In this document: positions 1 through 11,520 of the stretch, piece after piece
Layout: each line of letters opens with the position of its first letter
How positions within the stretch are numbered: position 1 is the stretch's first letter
Assembly (NCBI GenBank): GCA_032164245.1
Contig: JAVMKO010000003.1
Span: forward strand, 38,070,890-38,134,889
Length of the DNA: 64,000 nucleotides
Source: Sternotherus odoratus
Taxonomy: Eukaryota; Chordata; Testudines; Kinosternidae
Reading direction: 5' to 3'
Notes under the pieces: generated by a model
The model's database searches: none
What the model was told of the DNA's origin: nothing
The model's input: the letters and a program-made list of their open reading frames with translations, nothing else
Position numbers and translations under genes: made by a program

Positions 1-210
1 GAGCTGCGGGGGGTGGTGCCTGGAGGGAGGCAACATAGGAACCCTCTGCCTTCTCCCCCTTCCCTCCTGGCCAAAGGGACGAGTTGACAGCTGTTTCAGG
101 AAGCAGCACGGCACTCGCAGCGCCCGAGGTGGGTGGGTGGGGGCCGTGGGGAACTTGGCGGAGGGGCACGGGGAGCTTCGTAGGTCGCAGGGAATGGCTT
201 GGCGGGCCAC

Positions 211-252
211 ACTCTACACAAGTTGCAAATCACTCTACACAAGTTGCAAATC
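211..252. repeat. Perfect 21-bp tandem duplication
   Basis: Two adjacent identical 21-bp units at 211-231 and 232-252, beginning actctacacaagttgc. Nothing else around it identifies an element; a simple slippage duplication is likely. Confidence 0.85.
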
Positions 253-1074
253 AATAGCCGGATGTCTTTCTGGCATCAGGCCAGTAAATAACACATTATT
301 TATTTGTCTTAAGCACATGTCATCTATCAGTGATACCGTCATTGAGTTTCTTCTCTTTTTATGTGCTTCAAATCTTGGTGCTGGTTGAGATTTTTCCCAC
401 AATTGATCATTGGAGACATTTGATGGGAAGCAGCCACTTAGTGGACCTTTAGTATGTGGTGTTATGGTTTATTTAAAACCACTCTTTTTCCTTGCTTCTG
501 AAGAATTTTGCCCTCCGGTTCTCAAGTTATTTGAAGACGGTGTGTTTGTGTATTGTGGTGGTGTTGATATGAGATGACAATAGCGTTCCACTTTTATCTT
601 TTTTTATTGTCAAAGCACATTAATATGTGTTTATATTAGAAATATAATTTATGCATTTGCTGTTGCACTTAAAATGAAAAAGTTAAATAATTAAAAGATT
701 TGATTAACTCTGCCTAATGAAGTAAAAATGCTTAATATTAAAGTGGAAGAAAAAGATCTGAAATATTTCATTAACTGAAGTATTATTTCTTTTTCTAAAT
801 TATTGTGAAAATACACTATGAATAAATGTTCATTAATAATTGATGCTATTTTTTTAGACCTAATTGAGTTAACACACAAAATTATCATGGTAAAATTTGA
901 TTTACCATTGGGTGTTCATTAAGATTTCTTTGGCTCTTCACATTTTAGGTATTGACTACTTTACTTTCATATTATTACCCCAAGTTACCATTAATGAGGG
1001 CACACTTTGAAACATTTCCGTTGAACCTTTTTGTTCACAGAGCATATCCCAGAAAAAGCAGAGATTCTCTATAG

Positions 1075-2090
1075 CAGTGGTTCTCAAACTTTTTGTATTG
1101 GTGACCCCTTTTGGACACCAGGCCTCTAAGCGCGACCCCTCTTAGGGGCCGGGCTGGGGGGGCGTGCCTGCAGCCTGCTATGGCAGGGGTCAGGCTGGGT
1201 GTGGGGGATTACAGCAGCCCCCTGGGGCAGGGGCTGGGCTGGGGGATTCCAGCAGCCCCCTGGGGCAGGGGCTGCCTGGAGACGGGACACATGGAGCCAG
1301 CTGGGGCCGGGGGGGAGCATGGAGCCCGTCGCAACCGGCCTGAGGGTGCGGGTGCCTGCCGCGACCAGGCTCGGCTCGCAGGGGTGCCTGTAGCTGGCTA
1401 GGGAGGCACGGGGAGCCTGCCGCGACCGGGACCGAGATCGCGGAGGCGCCTGGAGCTCGTTGCAACTGGGGCTCGGCTCGCGGAGGTGCCTGGAGCCGGC
1501 TGGGGCGGGGGGGGGGTCACCTGGAGCCCGCCGCGACCAGGACCGAGCTTGCAGGGGCTCGGCTCGCGGAGACTCCTGGATCCAGCCGGGGCCAGGGTGT
1601 GTGTGCTGGGAGCCCTCCACGACCAGGGCTGGGCTCACGGGGGCGCCAGGAGCCTGCTGCGACGGGACTCAGCTCGCGGGGCTGCCTGGAGCCGGCCGGG
1701 AGTGCGCGGAGAGCCCACCGGGACCGAGCTTGTGGGGGCTTGGCTCACGGAGGCACCTGGAGCCGGCCGGGGCCAGAGGGGCACCGGGAGCCCACCGCCA
1801 GCGGGACTCAGCTCACAGCCTGGCTTACCGCTCCTGGCCGCCACTGCAGAGGGCTCCTGGGAAGTGCTCCCCCAGCTTGTTCATTGAAGCCGCAGCAGCA
1901 GCGCCTGGAAGCTGGGGATCGGCAGTGGCCCAGTTAGTGTGCTTTGCGGGAGCCCTCTGCAGCCGTGGGCAGGAGCGATAAGCCTCCCACAGAGGGAGGC
2001 GGGAGGGCGGCAGGGAGCCTGGCTTACCATTCCTGGCCGCCGCTGCAGAGGGCTGAGATGGGCTGAAATTTCTGTCAGATTTATCAGCAT
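1075..2090 (+). mobile_element. hAT-like non-autonomous element, GC-rich interior
   Basis: Position 1075 begins with cagtggttctcaaact, a typical hAT terminal inverted repeat, followed by the gtgacccctttt motif common to non-autonomous hATs. The interior to about 2090 is very GC-rich and built from degenerate repeats of about 40-60 bp around the words cctggagccggc and gcgaccaggaccgag. Long open frames on both strands here are a by-product of base composition. The right terminus is uncertain; a similar inverted end occurs at 2417, but flanking 8-mers do not match. Confidence 0.6.
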
Positions 2091-2149
2091 ATTACATTTG
2101 AAAAAAGCTTGAATCCTCTGAGGCTGGTAATTTCTTGTTAAATTAGATT

Positions 2150-2417
2150 TGTTTGCTTGTGTTTCCAGCTCTGGACTTCGTGTACCGCTCCTGCTTTGTT
2201 TGCCAAACAGCTGTTGTGGCTGTGCCTAGTGCTTTCCAGGAGGGAGTGGGGAGCTGCATGCTCAGAGGAGGAGGTGGGGCAGGGGTGGGACCTCATGGAA
2301 GGGGTGGAGTGGGGGTGGAGCTGGTGGCAGCGAGGGGGACGTGTCAGTGATGTGGCCCTCAGGCCAGTGCACTAGTTCTCATGCGGCCCCTGTGGTCATT
2401 TGAGTTTGAGACCCCTG
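2150..2417 (-). mobile_element. hAT-like element end, inverted
   Basis: The segment ends in gtttgagacccctg, the reverse complement of a hAT terminus (caggggtctcaaac). The sequence inward is G-rich and lacks coding potential. It may be a separate element or the right end of the one starting at 1075. Confidence 0.5.
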
Positions 2418-2483
2418 ATCTAGATTGTACCTGAGAAATTTCCTTACCAAACTGTGGGAGGGAGGGAAACCCTGAAGAAATCT

Positions 2484-2740
2484 AAGGATATGTCTACACT
2501 GTGAATTTAGGCCTATTTTATAGAAGTCAATTTTTAGGAAGTGATTTTATACAGTCAATTGTGCGTGTCCCCACTAAGCACATTCAGTTGACGGAGTGCA
2601 TCCTCAATATAGTGGCTAGCATCAAACTTGGTGCACTGTGGGTAGCTATCCCACAGTCTCTGCTGCCCATTGGAATTCTGGGTTAAGCTCCCAAAGTCTG
2701 ATGGGGCAAAAACATTGTCTTGGCTGTTTTTGGATACATG
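2484..2740 (+). mobile_element. Harbinger-type MITE remnant
   Basis: Begins with ggatatgtctacact, matching the tgtctacact-type terminal repeat shared by other MITEs here (7796, 18380, 24600, 27100), and contains gggtagctatcccacag, a sequence seen in similar form in the 24.6-kb Harbinger copy (ggagttatcccagag). The right terminus is not clear. Confidence 0.5.
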
Positions 2741-4191
2741 TCGTCAGTCTCCCCTCCTTTCCTTCCTCTCTCCGTGAAAGTAATGGATGCTGTTTTTAAT
2801 TTTAAAATGAGGTACGTACACTAATACAATGGTTAACCATATTATCCTTTTACTTTCATTTTATAGAAATAATAGGGAAAAATAAGATAAATTGTATTTG
2901 AACTATTTTGGACAATGTTTCTTCTTTGTTTTTCACTTTTAAACATTTTTTTTTATTATTTATAATCTGTTTCCTGCAAGACTAATTCAAAAAGTGGGCA
3001 GGTTAGATACACAACAGTCCCTGATTTTAGGCCCTATTGGTTAGCTAGCTTTGACCTTGGTCTTTTTACTCTGGATTTAAAAGAAAGTGACAGGAAGCTT
3101 AGAAATTTAATCAGTTAGTCTGTAACAGAGAAACAATGAAGTTATGCACTTTCTTGGCAGTGTAGTGATTTGATCTATTCTGCAAATATAATTTATTTGT
3201 ACATCGGTCAGTAACTATAATGCAGCATCCAGTAATGAGGGCAGCAGGGATTGAAGCCTGAATTTACTGCAGTGACATAGAAGAGGTTAACCATTGAAAA
3301 AGGGGCTAGAAATTAACATTTTTTCAAGAATTCTTTTCCCCTCTACTGAAGTTATCTCTTAATTCCAGCAGCTTTCTCTGTCTGATAAGCAGAGAGAGTA
3401 CACAGTTTGATTATTTAAGTGAAGGAGATGGTTATACAGCTTTAAAAATTTCAACTGATATTGCATTCTACTGATAAGAATGCAGCACAGAAGAGATTAC
3501 AAGAGGTAGAACTGGGAAGGAAATTGTATTTACAAAAGATAGGCTGATGCTCCTAATAGGTGTTCAAAAAAGACTCTTCACTTGCACATTCTGCTGACCT
3601 TTACTAGAAATAACTTCATTTCAAAAAGGGACAAATATGATTGAAGGTAAAAGCATTCCCCTCTTACAAATATTTTTCTAAAAGGTTTACGTTAAATTTT
3701 CTTGATGGGAGCACAGCAGTATTTTATGTCATGTCTATATGAAGTGGTAATGTGGGAAATAAAAATATAAAAAGTGTACTTGATTGCTTCATGCTTCAGT
3801 CACTTGAATTACTAGATCTATATCTGCAATTATGTTAGAGATGTAACAATATGATATTCTGATAATAACTGACAGAAATATAATACAAGGACATATTTTC
3901 ATCTTATTCCTGCTCTTAAATGTACTGAAATCACCATCATCATCATCTTTCTATCTGTGGTTGTTTTGTTTTTAATGCTATCAATGTATATTTAAGCAAC
4001 TAGGGTATGATGGAACACAGCCAGAGTTATTACAGTACACAGGTGACGGGGATTTCATGTGCAATGTACTTTCTTGCATTATATGCTTATCTGTTGTGAG
4101 GTATCTTATGAAGGTCAATGATAAAACATCAGTGTAGAATTCTTCAGTTCTGAATGAATGCTACTTTTAATTACTCTCCTTTTTTCTACAG

Positions 4192-4260
4192 ATTTTGGAG
4201 TTAGTGAAAGGTATGCATTACCAGCTGGCATGTCAGAAATACTTCCAGTTGACACATGAT
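4192..4260 (+). CDS. PRIM2: PRIM2 penultimate exon (DNA primase large subunit, 4Fe-4S cysteine)
   Basis: A 69-nt exon, phase 0 at both ends, between a pyrimidine-rich ctacag acceptor and a gtaagt donor. It encodes 23 residues starting [18 protein letters not shown], which I recognise as the C-terminal region of DNA primase large subunit p58. PRIM2 pairs with the catalytic subunit PRIM1 and DNA polymerase alpha to lay RNA-DNA primers at replication origins and on the lagging strand. The cysteine in YQLACQKYF corresponds to the last of four cysteines that hold the 4Fe-4S cluster needed for primer initiation (family knowledge, about Cys424 in human). It splices in frame to the exon at 17271. Earlier exons lie upstream of the window. 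Identity rests on recognition of the protein; no alignment was run. Confidence 0.93.
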
Positions 4261-4969
4261 GTAAGTACATATTTAATTTTTATTGTACAATAAGCAGGAT
4301 GCCTTTGTCTCTAGAAAGGGCCCTGGAAATCATGCATGAAACTCCAGAGGCTCTGTACAGTTATCACATCCATCATTGGTTGTCAAATCTTGTTAATTTT
4401 AATGACTTAATTAGTATAAGCCTCTTTGCTATATATTTTAGCATGATTTTTGTATAAATATTTTATACACATACATATCACTTCTGTAATGTAGATATAT
4501 AAAAATTGAAAAGAACGATAAGATGTAGCAAAACAAAATGCTTGTTTCTGAAAAAAAGCATTTTTTAATGTTATCACAAACACTAAAGTTGTCAATTATC
4601 TTTTTTTAAGAAGAAAAAAGCCTAATGAAATTTGTAGTGGATACAACTAAAACTCTAGCCACCCGTGAAAACTCTTTTTAGCCTTTTTTTAAACATATTT
4701 CATCATGTATAAACCTAGCTGAAATCTTTAATTTATGGTGACTAATCATTTGATGACGTCCTACCTAATTTTCTTTCTCAGCTTGGTGACTTTTTAATTA
4801 TATTTTTTAATTATGTGGTCTGTTTTTGACTTTAGACAAACTGAAAACATTTACTATGAGAGAATTTTCTCTTTGCTTAGTTTTCTCCTATAATTACTGA
4901 TTATTTTTTTAAAAAGAATATGAAAAAAATATTTAAAAAAACTGGAAACTATCTTTTTTATTTGCTTAT

Positions 4970-5155
4970 AAGGCACTAATCACTGTAGTACCTTAGCACC
5001 TCATAGTCTTTTAATGTATTTGTATTATGAGGTAGGGTCATACTATTATCCTCCCATTTACATATGAGGAACTGAGGCAGAGAAAGGCTAAGTGGCAGAA
5101 CAGGGCCTTAAACCCAGATCTTACAGGTCGTAGGATACTGCGCATTCTTCCTCCT
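4970..5155 (-). mobile_element. MIR-like SINE, minus strand
   Basis: Contains atgaggaactgaggcag, followed by agaaaggctaagtggcag and an accCAGATCT-type segment: the reverse complement of the conserved core and tRNA-like part of MIR-type SINEs. Diverged and with small deletions. Confidence 0.7.
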
Positions 5156-5179
5156 TAGGATAAAAATGTCATTCAAATA

Positions 5180-5844
5180 CAGTAAAAGCTTTGTTATCCA
5201 TCATGTTGAGAGAATGGAGAGTTCCAGTAAAAATTCCTGTTTACTAAGAGGAAAGAAGGGAGTTCTGGCGTGAGAGCTAGGGGTTGGGGCGCAGGAGGGA
5301 ATGCAGGGCTTGGGCTCTGTGAGGGAGTTTGGGTACTGGAGGGGCCTCGGGACAGGGGACTGGGGAACAGGAGAGGGCGCGGGCTGCCAGATTTGGGCAG
5401 CGTGTAACTCATGTGGCTCCACAAAAGAGGCATGGCTAGATGGCTCCACAGCTCCCATTGGCTGGGACCCATAGCCAATGGGAGCTGCGGGAGGTTGTGC
5501 TTGCAGGCAGAGGCTGCCCATGACTCTGCCTAGGAGCAGCTGGGACATGTCCCTGCTTGCGGGGAGCCGCCTGATGTTTCCGCCACCCAGATCCAGAGCA
5601 CCCCAAGCCCCTGCCCTAAGCCCATTTCTGCACCCCCTCCCACATTCTGAACCCCTTGTGGTCATTCTTCCACCAAGGAGGAGCAGGGACATGTCAGCGC
5701 TTCCGGGGATCCATTTGAAGCCAGGTAGGGAGTCTGCTGGCTCCGTGCCAACTGGACTATAAACCGGACTTTCAATGAAGATCAAAAATGCTGATTTATA
5801 GAGCTTTCCGGCTGGTGAAGTGCAGGATAATACAGCTTTTACTG
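5180..5844. mobile_element. Tc/mariner-type element with TA target duplication
   Basis: Left end cagtaaaagctttgttatcc at 5180 and right end gataatacagcttttactg ending at 5844 are imperfect inverted repeats, each flanked by TA (5178-5179, 5845-5846). The 665-bp interior has open frames on both strands but no recognisable transposase, so it is non-autonomous. The termini resemble those of the 30.9-, 51.7- and 53.4-kb elements (cagtaaaacctcga). Confidence 0.75.
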
Positions 5845-6504
5845 TACTAAGCATATTTAATCAGTTAAATCAATTAAAAGCAGTAGTGTAAGACTATATG
5901 GTAGTTCATGTGGTACTGTTATGCACATTGTGATGCTGGTAGGATAACTGTGCACTGGTGACCTGAGTTATATGTGTATTTATCAGGGGATAACATAATA
6001 ATGGTAACTGAGTTCATGGTCACTGGAATCACCGCTGTTGCTTATCATATGGTAACTTAAAAGAAAACAATACATGAGTATTTTTTTCTTTAAAGTTATG
6101 TGGTAATATAATAAAGAGATTAATGAGTAGATTGAATAGCACAAGGGACTGACTAATCATACTAATTATGCTAGATCAGTGGTTCAAATTCAGTCTGTGT
6201 CAGTACCATCTGAAGGTTGTTCATTTGTCTATGTAGAATGAATTTGTTGATCACAGTTCAGGTTCTGGTTCTTAGGTTTTCACTGCATTATAAAAATCGT
6301 TTTACAGGAAAACCCTGATTTTTTGAGTATGTCCAACATTTGGATAAATCCTTGACTCCAAAATATGTATAAAAAGATACATAGATTTTTGGATAAATAA
6401 AATGTAAATGTTTTGAATTCCCCTGACATCTCAGTAGATAATTCAGTGATTCATTGGCTTTGAGTGTGTGTGAAATTTTCAGAAGGGTCTTAAGTGATTT
6501 AGCA

Positions 6505-6600
6505 GAGGTAACAAAGTCCTGTGGCACCTTAAAGACTAACTATAAAGTTTTGAAGCATAAGCTTTCGTGGGCTAATACCCACTTCGTTGGATGCAAGCAG
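6505..6600 (-). mobile_element. Palindromic repeat family with hammerhead-like core, copy 1
   Basis: Holds the family words gtcctgtggcaccttaaaga, gcataagctttcgtgggc and taatacccacttcgt. Read on the minus strand, the segment 6563-6590 has a degraded hammerhead core: ccaacga, then a GUGGG/CCCAC stem, then GAAA. The core differs from CUGANGA at two positions, so catalysis is unlikely in this copy. Related copies lie at 8.5, 11.5 and 19.1-19.3 kb. Confidence 0.7.
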
Positions 6601-6650
6601 TTAGTAGCTTAGGTCCCATTGAAAGTCTTGCGCTTCTAAGTCACTTAGAG

Positions 6651-6863
6651 CAGTGGTCCCCAACCTTTTTTGCGCCACGGACCGGATTTCTTTTTTCTTC
6701 GCCGCCGCGGACCGGCTGTATGTCCGCCGAAAAACCGCCGAATTCACTCCGAAAAGTGAAACTGCGGCTTTTCGGCGGACACTTCCGGGAACGCGTCCGC
6801 GGCCCGGTAGCGATCGATCCACGGCCCGGTACCGGTCCGCGGCCCGGGGGTTGGGGACCACTG
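6651..6863. mobile_element. hAT MITE (213 bp) with perfect 8-bp TSD
   Basis: Left terminus cagtggtccccaacc and right terminus ggttggggaccactg are perfect 15-bp inverted repeats. The 8-bp target duplication acttagag is identical at 6643-6650 and 6864-6871. The interior is GC-rich with many CpGs (cggaccgg and ggcccggt words), which suggests a relatively young insertion. No coding capacity. Confidence 0.95.
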
Positions 6864-7374
6864 ACTTAGAGCACTGTTGAAAATTTTACCCATGGATGCT
6901 GAAGTCTGTCTTCTCTCTTCCAGAGGTGATCCTTCCATGGGTTATAGGGGGCAGCTCATATTATGATAGTGCTGTACATGTTCAGTGGATAAATAAAAAT
7001 CTCAGTTTCCAGGGTGGTTAAACTGGTGCATTTCAAGAGCAATAAGTCACTTACATTTGTAGGGGGGAAAAAAGAGATGAGTATAAACAAAATCATTTAA
7101 GAAATAGGTGGGCTCTTGATAGTGCTCTGAACAACTGTGTTTAAGAGGATTGTTTGTTTCCCTGATTCCTTGATACCTGGACTGGTGTGCTGGGAATGCT
7201 GTGTAAGAGTGTGTAATCAGTGATACAGAAAAAAAGTATGTATACTGTTGGTAATATGAGCTTTTGAATAGTGGCTAAAGCTTAGGAAAACAGGAGAAGA
7301 GGACTATTAGTTTCAACAAGCATCCATTGGAGTGAAAAATGTAATAGGCTAGTTATAGGTTATGAATATAACAA

Positions 7375-7715
7375 GAATTATTAAAGGACTGGAAAATGCA
7401 CCTTATAGTGATAAACTAAAGGAGTTCAATCGATTTAATTTAACAAAGAGATGCTTGAGGGGAGACTTCATCTGTCTATCATCTGTATGGGGAACAAATA
7501 GTTGATAATAGTCTCTTTAATATATCAGACAGAGGTATAACAAGACCCAGTGGCTGGAAGTTGTAGCTAGACAAACTCAAACTGGAAATAAGATGTAATT
7601 TTTTAACAGTGAAGGTAATTCATCTATGAATCAACCACAGTTGATTCATTCACTGACTATTTTAAAATCAATTGAATTTGTTCTAAAAGAAATGCTGTCG
7701 TTCAAACAGAGCAGT
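7375..7715 (+). mobile_element. Old CR1/L3-type LINE fragment, + strand
   Basis: The text follows the 3' part of a CR1-family ORF2 in order: cttgaggggagacttcat, then gaggtataacaagaccca, then ggctggaag, then aaataagatgtaattttt, and cagtgaaggtaatt. Several stops and frame changes are present, so it is a dead fragment. It is clearly older than the CR1 at 9025. Confidence 0.72.
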
Positions 7716-7795
7716 AATTTAAACAGAAAGTATTTTGGAGAAGGTCTATTGCCTTTGTTATGCCAGAGCTTTTCACAGCTTCACTTACTACATTG

Positions 7796-8086
7796 AGGGT
7801 ACGTCTTCACTACCCGCCAGATCGGTGGATAGCGATCAATCTTTTGGTGATTGATTCATCGCGTCTCGTTAAGACATGATAAATTGATCGCCAGCGGCGC
7901 CCCCATCGACTCCGGCTTGCCGCGAGGCGCAAGCTGGAGTCGACAGGGGAGCATGCCGCCAACTGCTGCCACCATGAGGACAGCAGGTAAGTCGGCTGAA
8001 GATACGCCGACTTCAGCTACATTATTCAGGTAGCTGAAGTTGCTTATCTTCCATCGATTCCCGCCCATCCAGTGTAGACCAGCCCT
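7796..8086. mobile_element. Harbinger-type MITE
   Basis: Left end agggtacgtcttcact and right end agtgtagaccagccct are inverted repeats with a few differences. The 291-bp interior is partly palindromic, with tcgactccggcttgc opposed by gcaagctggagtcga. No transposase. The same terminus type occurs at 18380, 24600 and 27100. Confidence 0.75.
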
Positions 8087-8499
8087 CAGTGTGGACACAG
8101 CTTGCCTTTCACTGCAGCATGTAGGTACACGTGCCCTAGATATAGCTGATTTCTGTAGTTACATGGGTTTAATGTTTTAGTCTACTGGGATATGAAGCCC
8201 ATGCACGTGGTTTAATTTTTTTGTTAATTAGATCATTCTGTTTTGTAAAATTAATGGATTAAATTCTTATTGCACTGCCAAAAGAATGGCTTAATGAGTC
8301 CTGAATTGGCTGTTCACTGAGTTGCTACTTTGAAATATCTTTTCTTCTTTAATGGTCTATGAAGGGGGATTAAATGACTTAATTCTACAAAGTTCCAAGC
8401 ACTGCTAAACAATACTAATACTTCATAATCCTGCAGTGGTATAATTTTTGTACACTGTGTTAAGGCTCAATTTAGATTATCTAAGAATAACCAAGCTAA

Positions 8500-8766
8500 A
8501 TTGAACAAGGAGTCCTTGTGACACCAAATGCAAACAAATGGACATCATACCAAAAGGACTGAAAGTAAAAAATCTATTACAATCCACATACCACACTGAC
8601 TATGGTGAAAGAGTATGCCACACACAGTCAAAGAAACCGTGGAACCACCTGATCAACATCCTATACAACAAACCGGGGAAGATCAAGAATTTAGTCTCTA
8701 AGGTGCCACAAGGACTCCTCGTTGTTTTTGCTGATACAGACTAATATGGCTACCACTCTGAAATCT
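8500..8766 (+). mobile_element. Longer member of the hammerhead-repeat family with an ORF remnant
   Basis: The outer parts match the family seen at 6.5, 11.5 and 19.1 kb: an inverted arm near 8504-8524 (caaggagtccttgtgacacc) and a direct arm at 8702-8764 (aggtgccacaaggactcctc, then gacagactaa-type sequence and ggctaccactctga). Between them lies an open frame, 8538-8744, including IIPKGLKVKNLLQSTYHTDY. I suspect a Penelope-like coding remnant because such elements carry hammerhead ribozymes and inverted termini, but I cannot confirm this without a search. The catalytic core segment is not present here. Confidence 0.5.
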
Positions 8767-8989
8767 GTCAAGCTAAACTGGTGTTTATTAGACAAGACAG
8801 CACAGAAACGAAAAGGATAATACATCACCAGTCTGGAGAACAGTTTTGCAAGCATCCCTGTGTCCAAGTTTCGCTCTCTCTAAAAGCTAAGCTTCTGTAC
8901 TCTGCTTGTTAACAATATTTTACTTTCCTGTTACATTTTGTGGTTGATTACATACTTACATTATCCAATCATACATTAATGTCACATAA

Positions 8990-9021
8990 GGTCCTTACTA
9001 CTGCTCAAAGTAGTAAGGACC
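8990..9021. repeat. Perfect 11-bp hairpin next to the CR1 5' end
   Basis: Arms ggtccttacta (8990-9000) and tagtaaggacc (9011-9021) are perfect reverse complements around a 10-base loop. It abuts the truncated start of the CR1 at about 9025. Confidence 0.85.
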
Positions 9022-9024
9022 AAA

Positions 9025-10003
9025 GCAGACTGTGAAGAACTTCAAAAAGATCTCACTAAACTAAGTGATTGGGCAACAAAATGGCAAATGAAATTTAATG
9101 TGGATAAATGTAAAGTAATGCACATTGGAAAAAATAACCCCAACTATACATACAATATGATGGGGGCTAATTTAGCTACAACCAATCAGGAAAAAGACCT
9201 GGGAGTCATTGTGGATAGTTCTCTGAAGGCATCCACGCAGTGTGCAGCGGCAGTCAAAAAAGCAAACAGGATGTTAGGAATCATTAAAAAAGGGATAGAG
9301 AATAAGTCGGAGAATATCTTATTGCCCTTATACAAATCCATGGTGCGCCCACATCTTGAATACTGCGTACAAATGTGGTCTCCTCATCTCAAAAAGGATA
9401 TACTGGCACTAGAAAAGGTTCAGAGAAGGGCAACTAAAATGATTAGGGGTTTGGAACGGGTCCCATATGAAGAGAGATTAAGGAGGCTAGGACGTTTTAG
9501 CTTGGAAAAGAGGAGACTAAGGGGGGATATGATAGAGGTATATAAAATTATGAGTGGAGTGGAGGAAGTGAATAAGGAAAAGTTATTTACTTGTTCCCAA
9601 AATAGAAGAACTAGGGGCCACTCAATGAAATTGGCGTGCAGCAGGTTTAAAACAAATAAAAGGAAGTTCTTCTTCACACAGCGCACAGTCAACCTGTGGA
9701 ACTCCTTACCTGAGGAGGCTGTGAAGGCTAGGACTATAACAGGGTTTAAAAGAGAGCTGGATAAATTCATGGAGGCTAAGTCCATAAATGGCTATTAGCC
9801 GGGATGGGTAATGAATGGTGTCCCTAGCCTCTGTCTGTCAGAGGGGGGTGATGGATGGCAGGAGAGAGATCGCTCGATCATACCTGTTAGGTTCACTCAC
9901 TCCGGGGCACCTGGCATTGGCCACTGTCGGTAGACAGGATGCTGGGCTAGATGGACCTTTGGTCTGACCCAGTATGGCCGTTCTTATGTTCTTATGTTCT
10001 TAT
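9025..10003 (+). mobile_element. 5'-truncated CR1 LINE, + strand
   Basis: Contains the end of ORF2 (to 9798), a roughly 200-bp 3' UTR with cctggcattggccactgt, gatgctgggctagatgga and the typical CR1 3' terminus of repeated ttcttatg units at 9981-10003. It is the best preserved LINE in the window. As usual for CR1 there is no poly(A) tail, and I see no convincing target duplication. An opposite-strand copy of the same 3' end is at 21840. Confidence 0.95.
9028..9798 (+). pseudogene. CR1 ORF2 C-terminal fragment (reverse transcriptase C-terminus)
   Basis: An open frame of about 256 codons enters at the truncated 5' end of the element (DCEELQKDLTKLSDW) and runs to TAG at 9796. The first internal ATG is at 9088, but the true start and the endonuclease and main RT domains have been lost. 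The conserved run WQMKFNVDKCKVMHIG, the segment SLKASTQCAAAVKKANRMLG, and the tail WNSLPEEAVKARTITGFK are typical of the C-terminal part of CR1-family ORF2 proteins, after the RT palm. The frame has no stops or frameshifts, so this is a relatively recent insertion. It cannot mobilise itself. It lies in a PRIM2 intron in the sense orientation. Confidence 0.9.
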
Positions 10004-10240
10004 AAGGCTGTATCTTAATATCTGCACCTCTAATATGGAAAGTTTACCAGGGATGTAATTATTTAAATGGATATATTGGCTGTCTGTCACCTTAGGTCTC
10101 TTAAATTCTTTTGTGGGTCTGTGACAAATTCGTGCACGTCTAAATTAGTTTGCAGATTCCATTCTGTTTTGTGAATGCCATTTTGATTGTAAATTGTACT
10201 GCATCTTTACTTTTACGACTTCCATAATTGACTAGAACAA

Positions 10241-10600
10241 CAGTTCTCAACCAGGGGTCTGTGCCCCTCTGGGGGTCTGCAAACCTTTGAAGGGAGCTGC
10301 AGGGTGGAAGCCTTGATCCCTGGCACCTCCCCATGGGATTGGAGCCCCTGTTGCCAGCACCCCCCGTGGGGCTGAAGCCCTGAGCCCCGGACCCTGGTGC
10401 TCCCCGTGGGACAGAAACCCTGAGCCCATTGGAAAAGTTGGGGACATGGAGGGCATTGCCCACCCCAAACTGCAGCACAAGTGCATGGGAGTCTGGGGGG
10501 GGAGACTTCCCTACCCCCCAGCCAGGTTGGAGGCAGGAAGCCAGAGCCAGGCAGTGCGGGGCAGCTGCTGCTCTGGCTGGTGCCATTCTCAGTCCTTTTG
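10241..10600 (+). mobile_element. hAT-like element end, partial
   Basis: Begins with cagttctcaaccaggggt, a hAT-type terminus, followed by a GC-rich segment with repeats of agcccctg-type words. A matching right end with an 8-bp duplication was not found; a candidate inverted end (ggggttgagaaact) occurs at about 11202-11215, but the flanks differ. Confidence 0.55.
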
Positions 10601-11520
10601 ACTGAGAATCCTAAACTGCTCCATCCTCCTTCCCATCAGCCTCTTGTTAGATGTTGAAAGTTAATCCTCCTCTTCAGGATAGTCTGCATAGAAGTCTCAC
10701 ACTAATCCACCAAGACTGTAGTAAAAACAATAGTAAGAATAGTGAGAGAAAATCAGACTAAAGCAAAACATGAAGTGTACATTACTTACATGAAGTTCCA
10801 TATTACTTGAGTCTGCCCAATCCTCACCTCCCCCATTTTCCCTGTTCCTCTTTCTGGGAAGACTGTGAAAGAGTCAGAGTAGGGAAATAGACCTGCAGGT
10901 GTCAGGTTTCTTGTGATATCATTATATCCCTGAGGAAGTCCTTAGTTACACCATTCAAATTATTTTTGACTTGCCTCATTTGTAATCTAGTCCATAAAGA
11001 TATTTACACAAATGCACTCCATATTTCCAATCCGAAACATTAAAAACCCATGAATGATGGTGCGTCTCCCATTCATAACATTTACTTTAAATCATCAGAT
11101 ATTTAAAAAATAATTGATTATGGGTTCTTTTTATTTGACTTCTAGTTGTTGAGTCCTTAGGGTACACTTGGGGCATGTTTTAAACTTTTCTCAGCAACCC
11201 TAGGGGTTGAGAAACTTGCCTTTTAAATGAAAGCTGAAATTGTCATGTAACCACCAGAATCTGGGAGCTGGAGCTTTGATAGCCACCAATATTACAAGAC
11301 TTGTGATAAATCATGAGAGTTGGCAACAACAGGCCATTATTTCTTATGAAATCTCCAGTGCATGTATCTAAAATCAATTTGGGATTGTATTCTCTTCCTT
11401 GAATAAGTAGTTTGTAGTTCCTATTTCTTTCCTATATCACTTTGCAAGATAGGAGTCTGAAGATACAAACCCACAATACTGACCTAACTGCCTATCTGGT
11501 TAGATCCGGACACTTCCACT

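Larger units (their letters stand above)
1..4191 (+). other. PRIM2: PRIM2 intron (3' part), upstream of the penultimate exon
   Basis: Sequence upstream of the first recognisable exon. No other PRIM2 exon was recognised here, so this is read as the end of an intron whose 5' part lies outside the window. Bases 1-200 are GC-rich and unclassified; 1075-2740 holds DNA-transposon remnants described separately; 300-1070 and 2750-4180 are AT-rich with no feature I can name. The intron ends in a T-rich tract and a ctacag acceptor at 4186-4191. Confidence 0.75.

Noticed and set aside
1111..1981. Overlapping long open frames on both strands
   Set aside because: They come from GC-rich degenerate repeats that lack stop codons in several frames at once; no domain or splice pattern.
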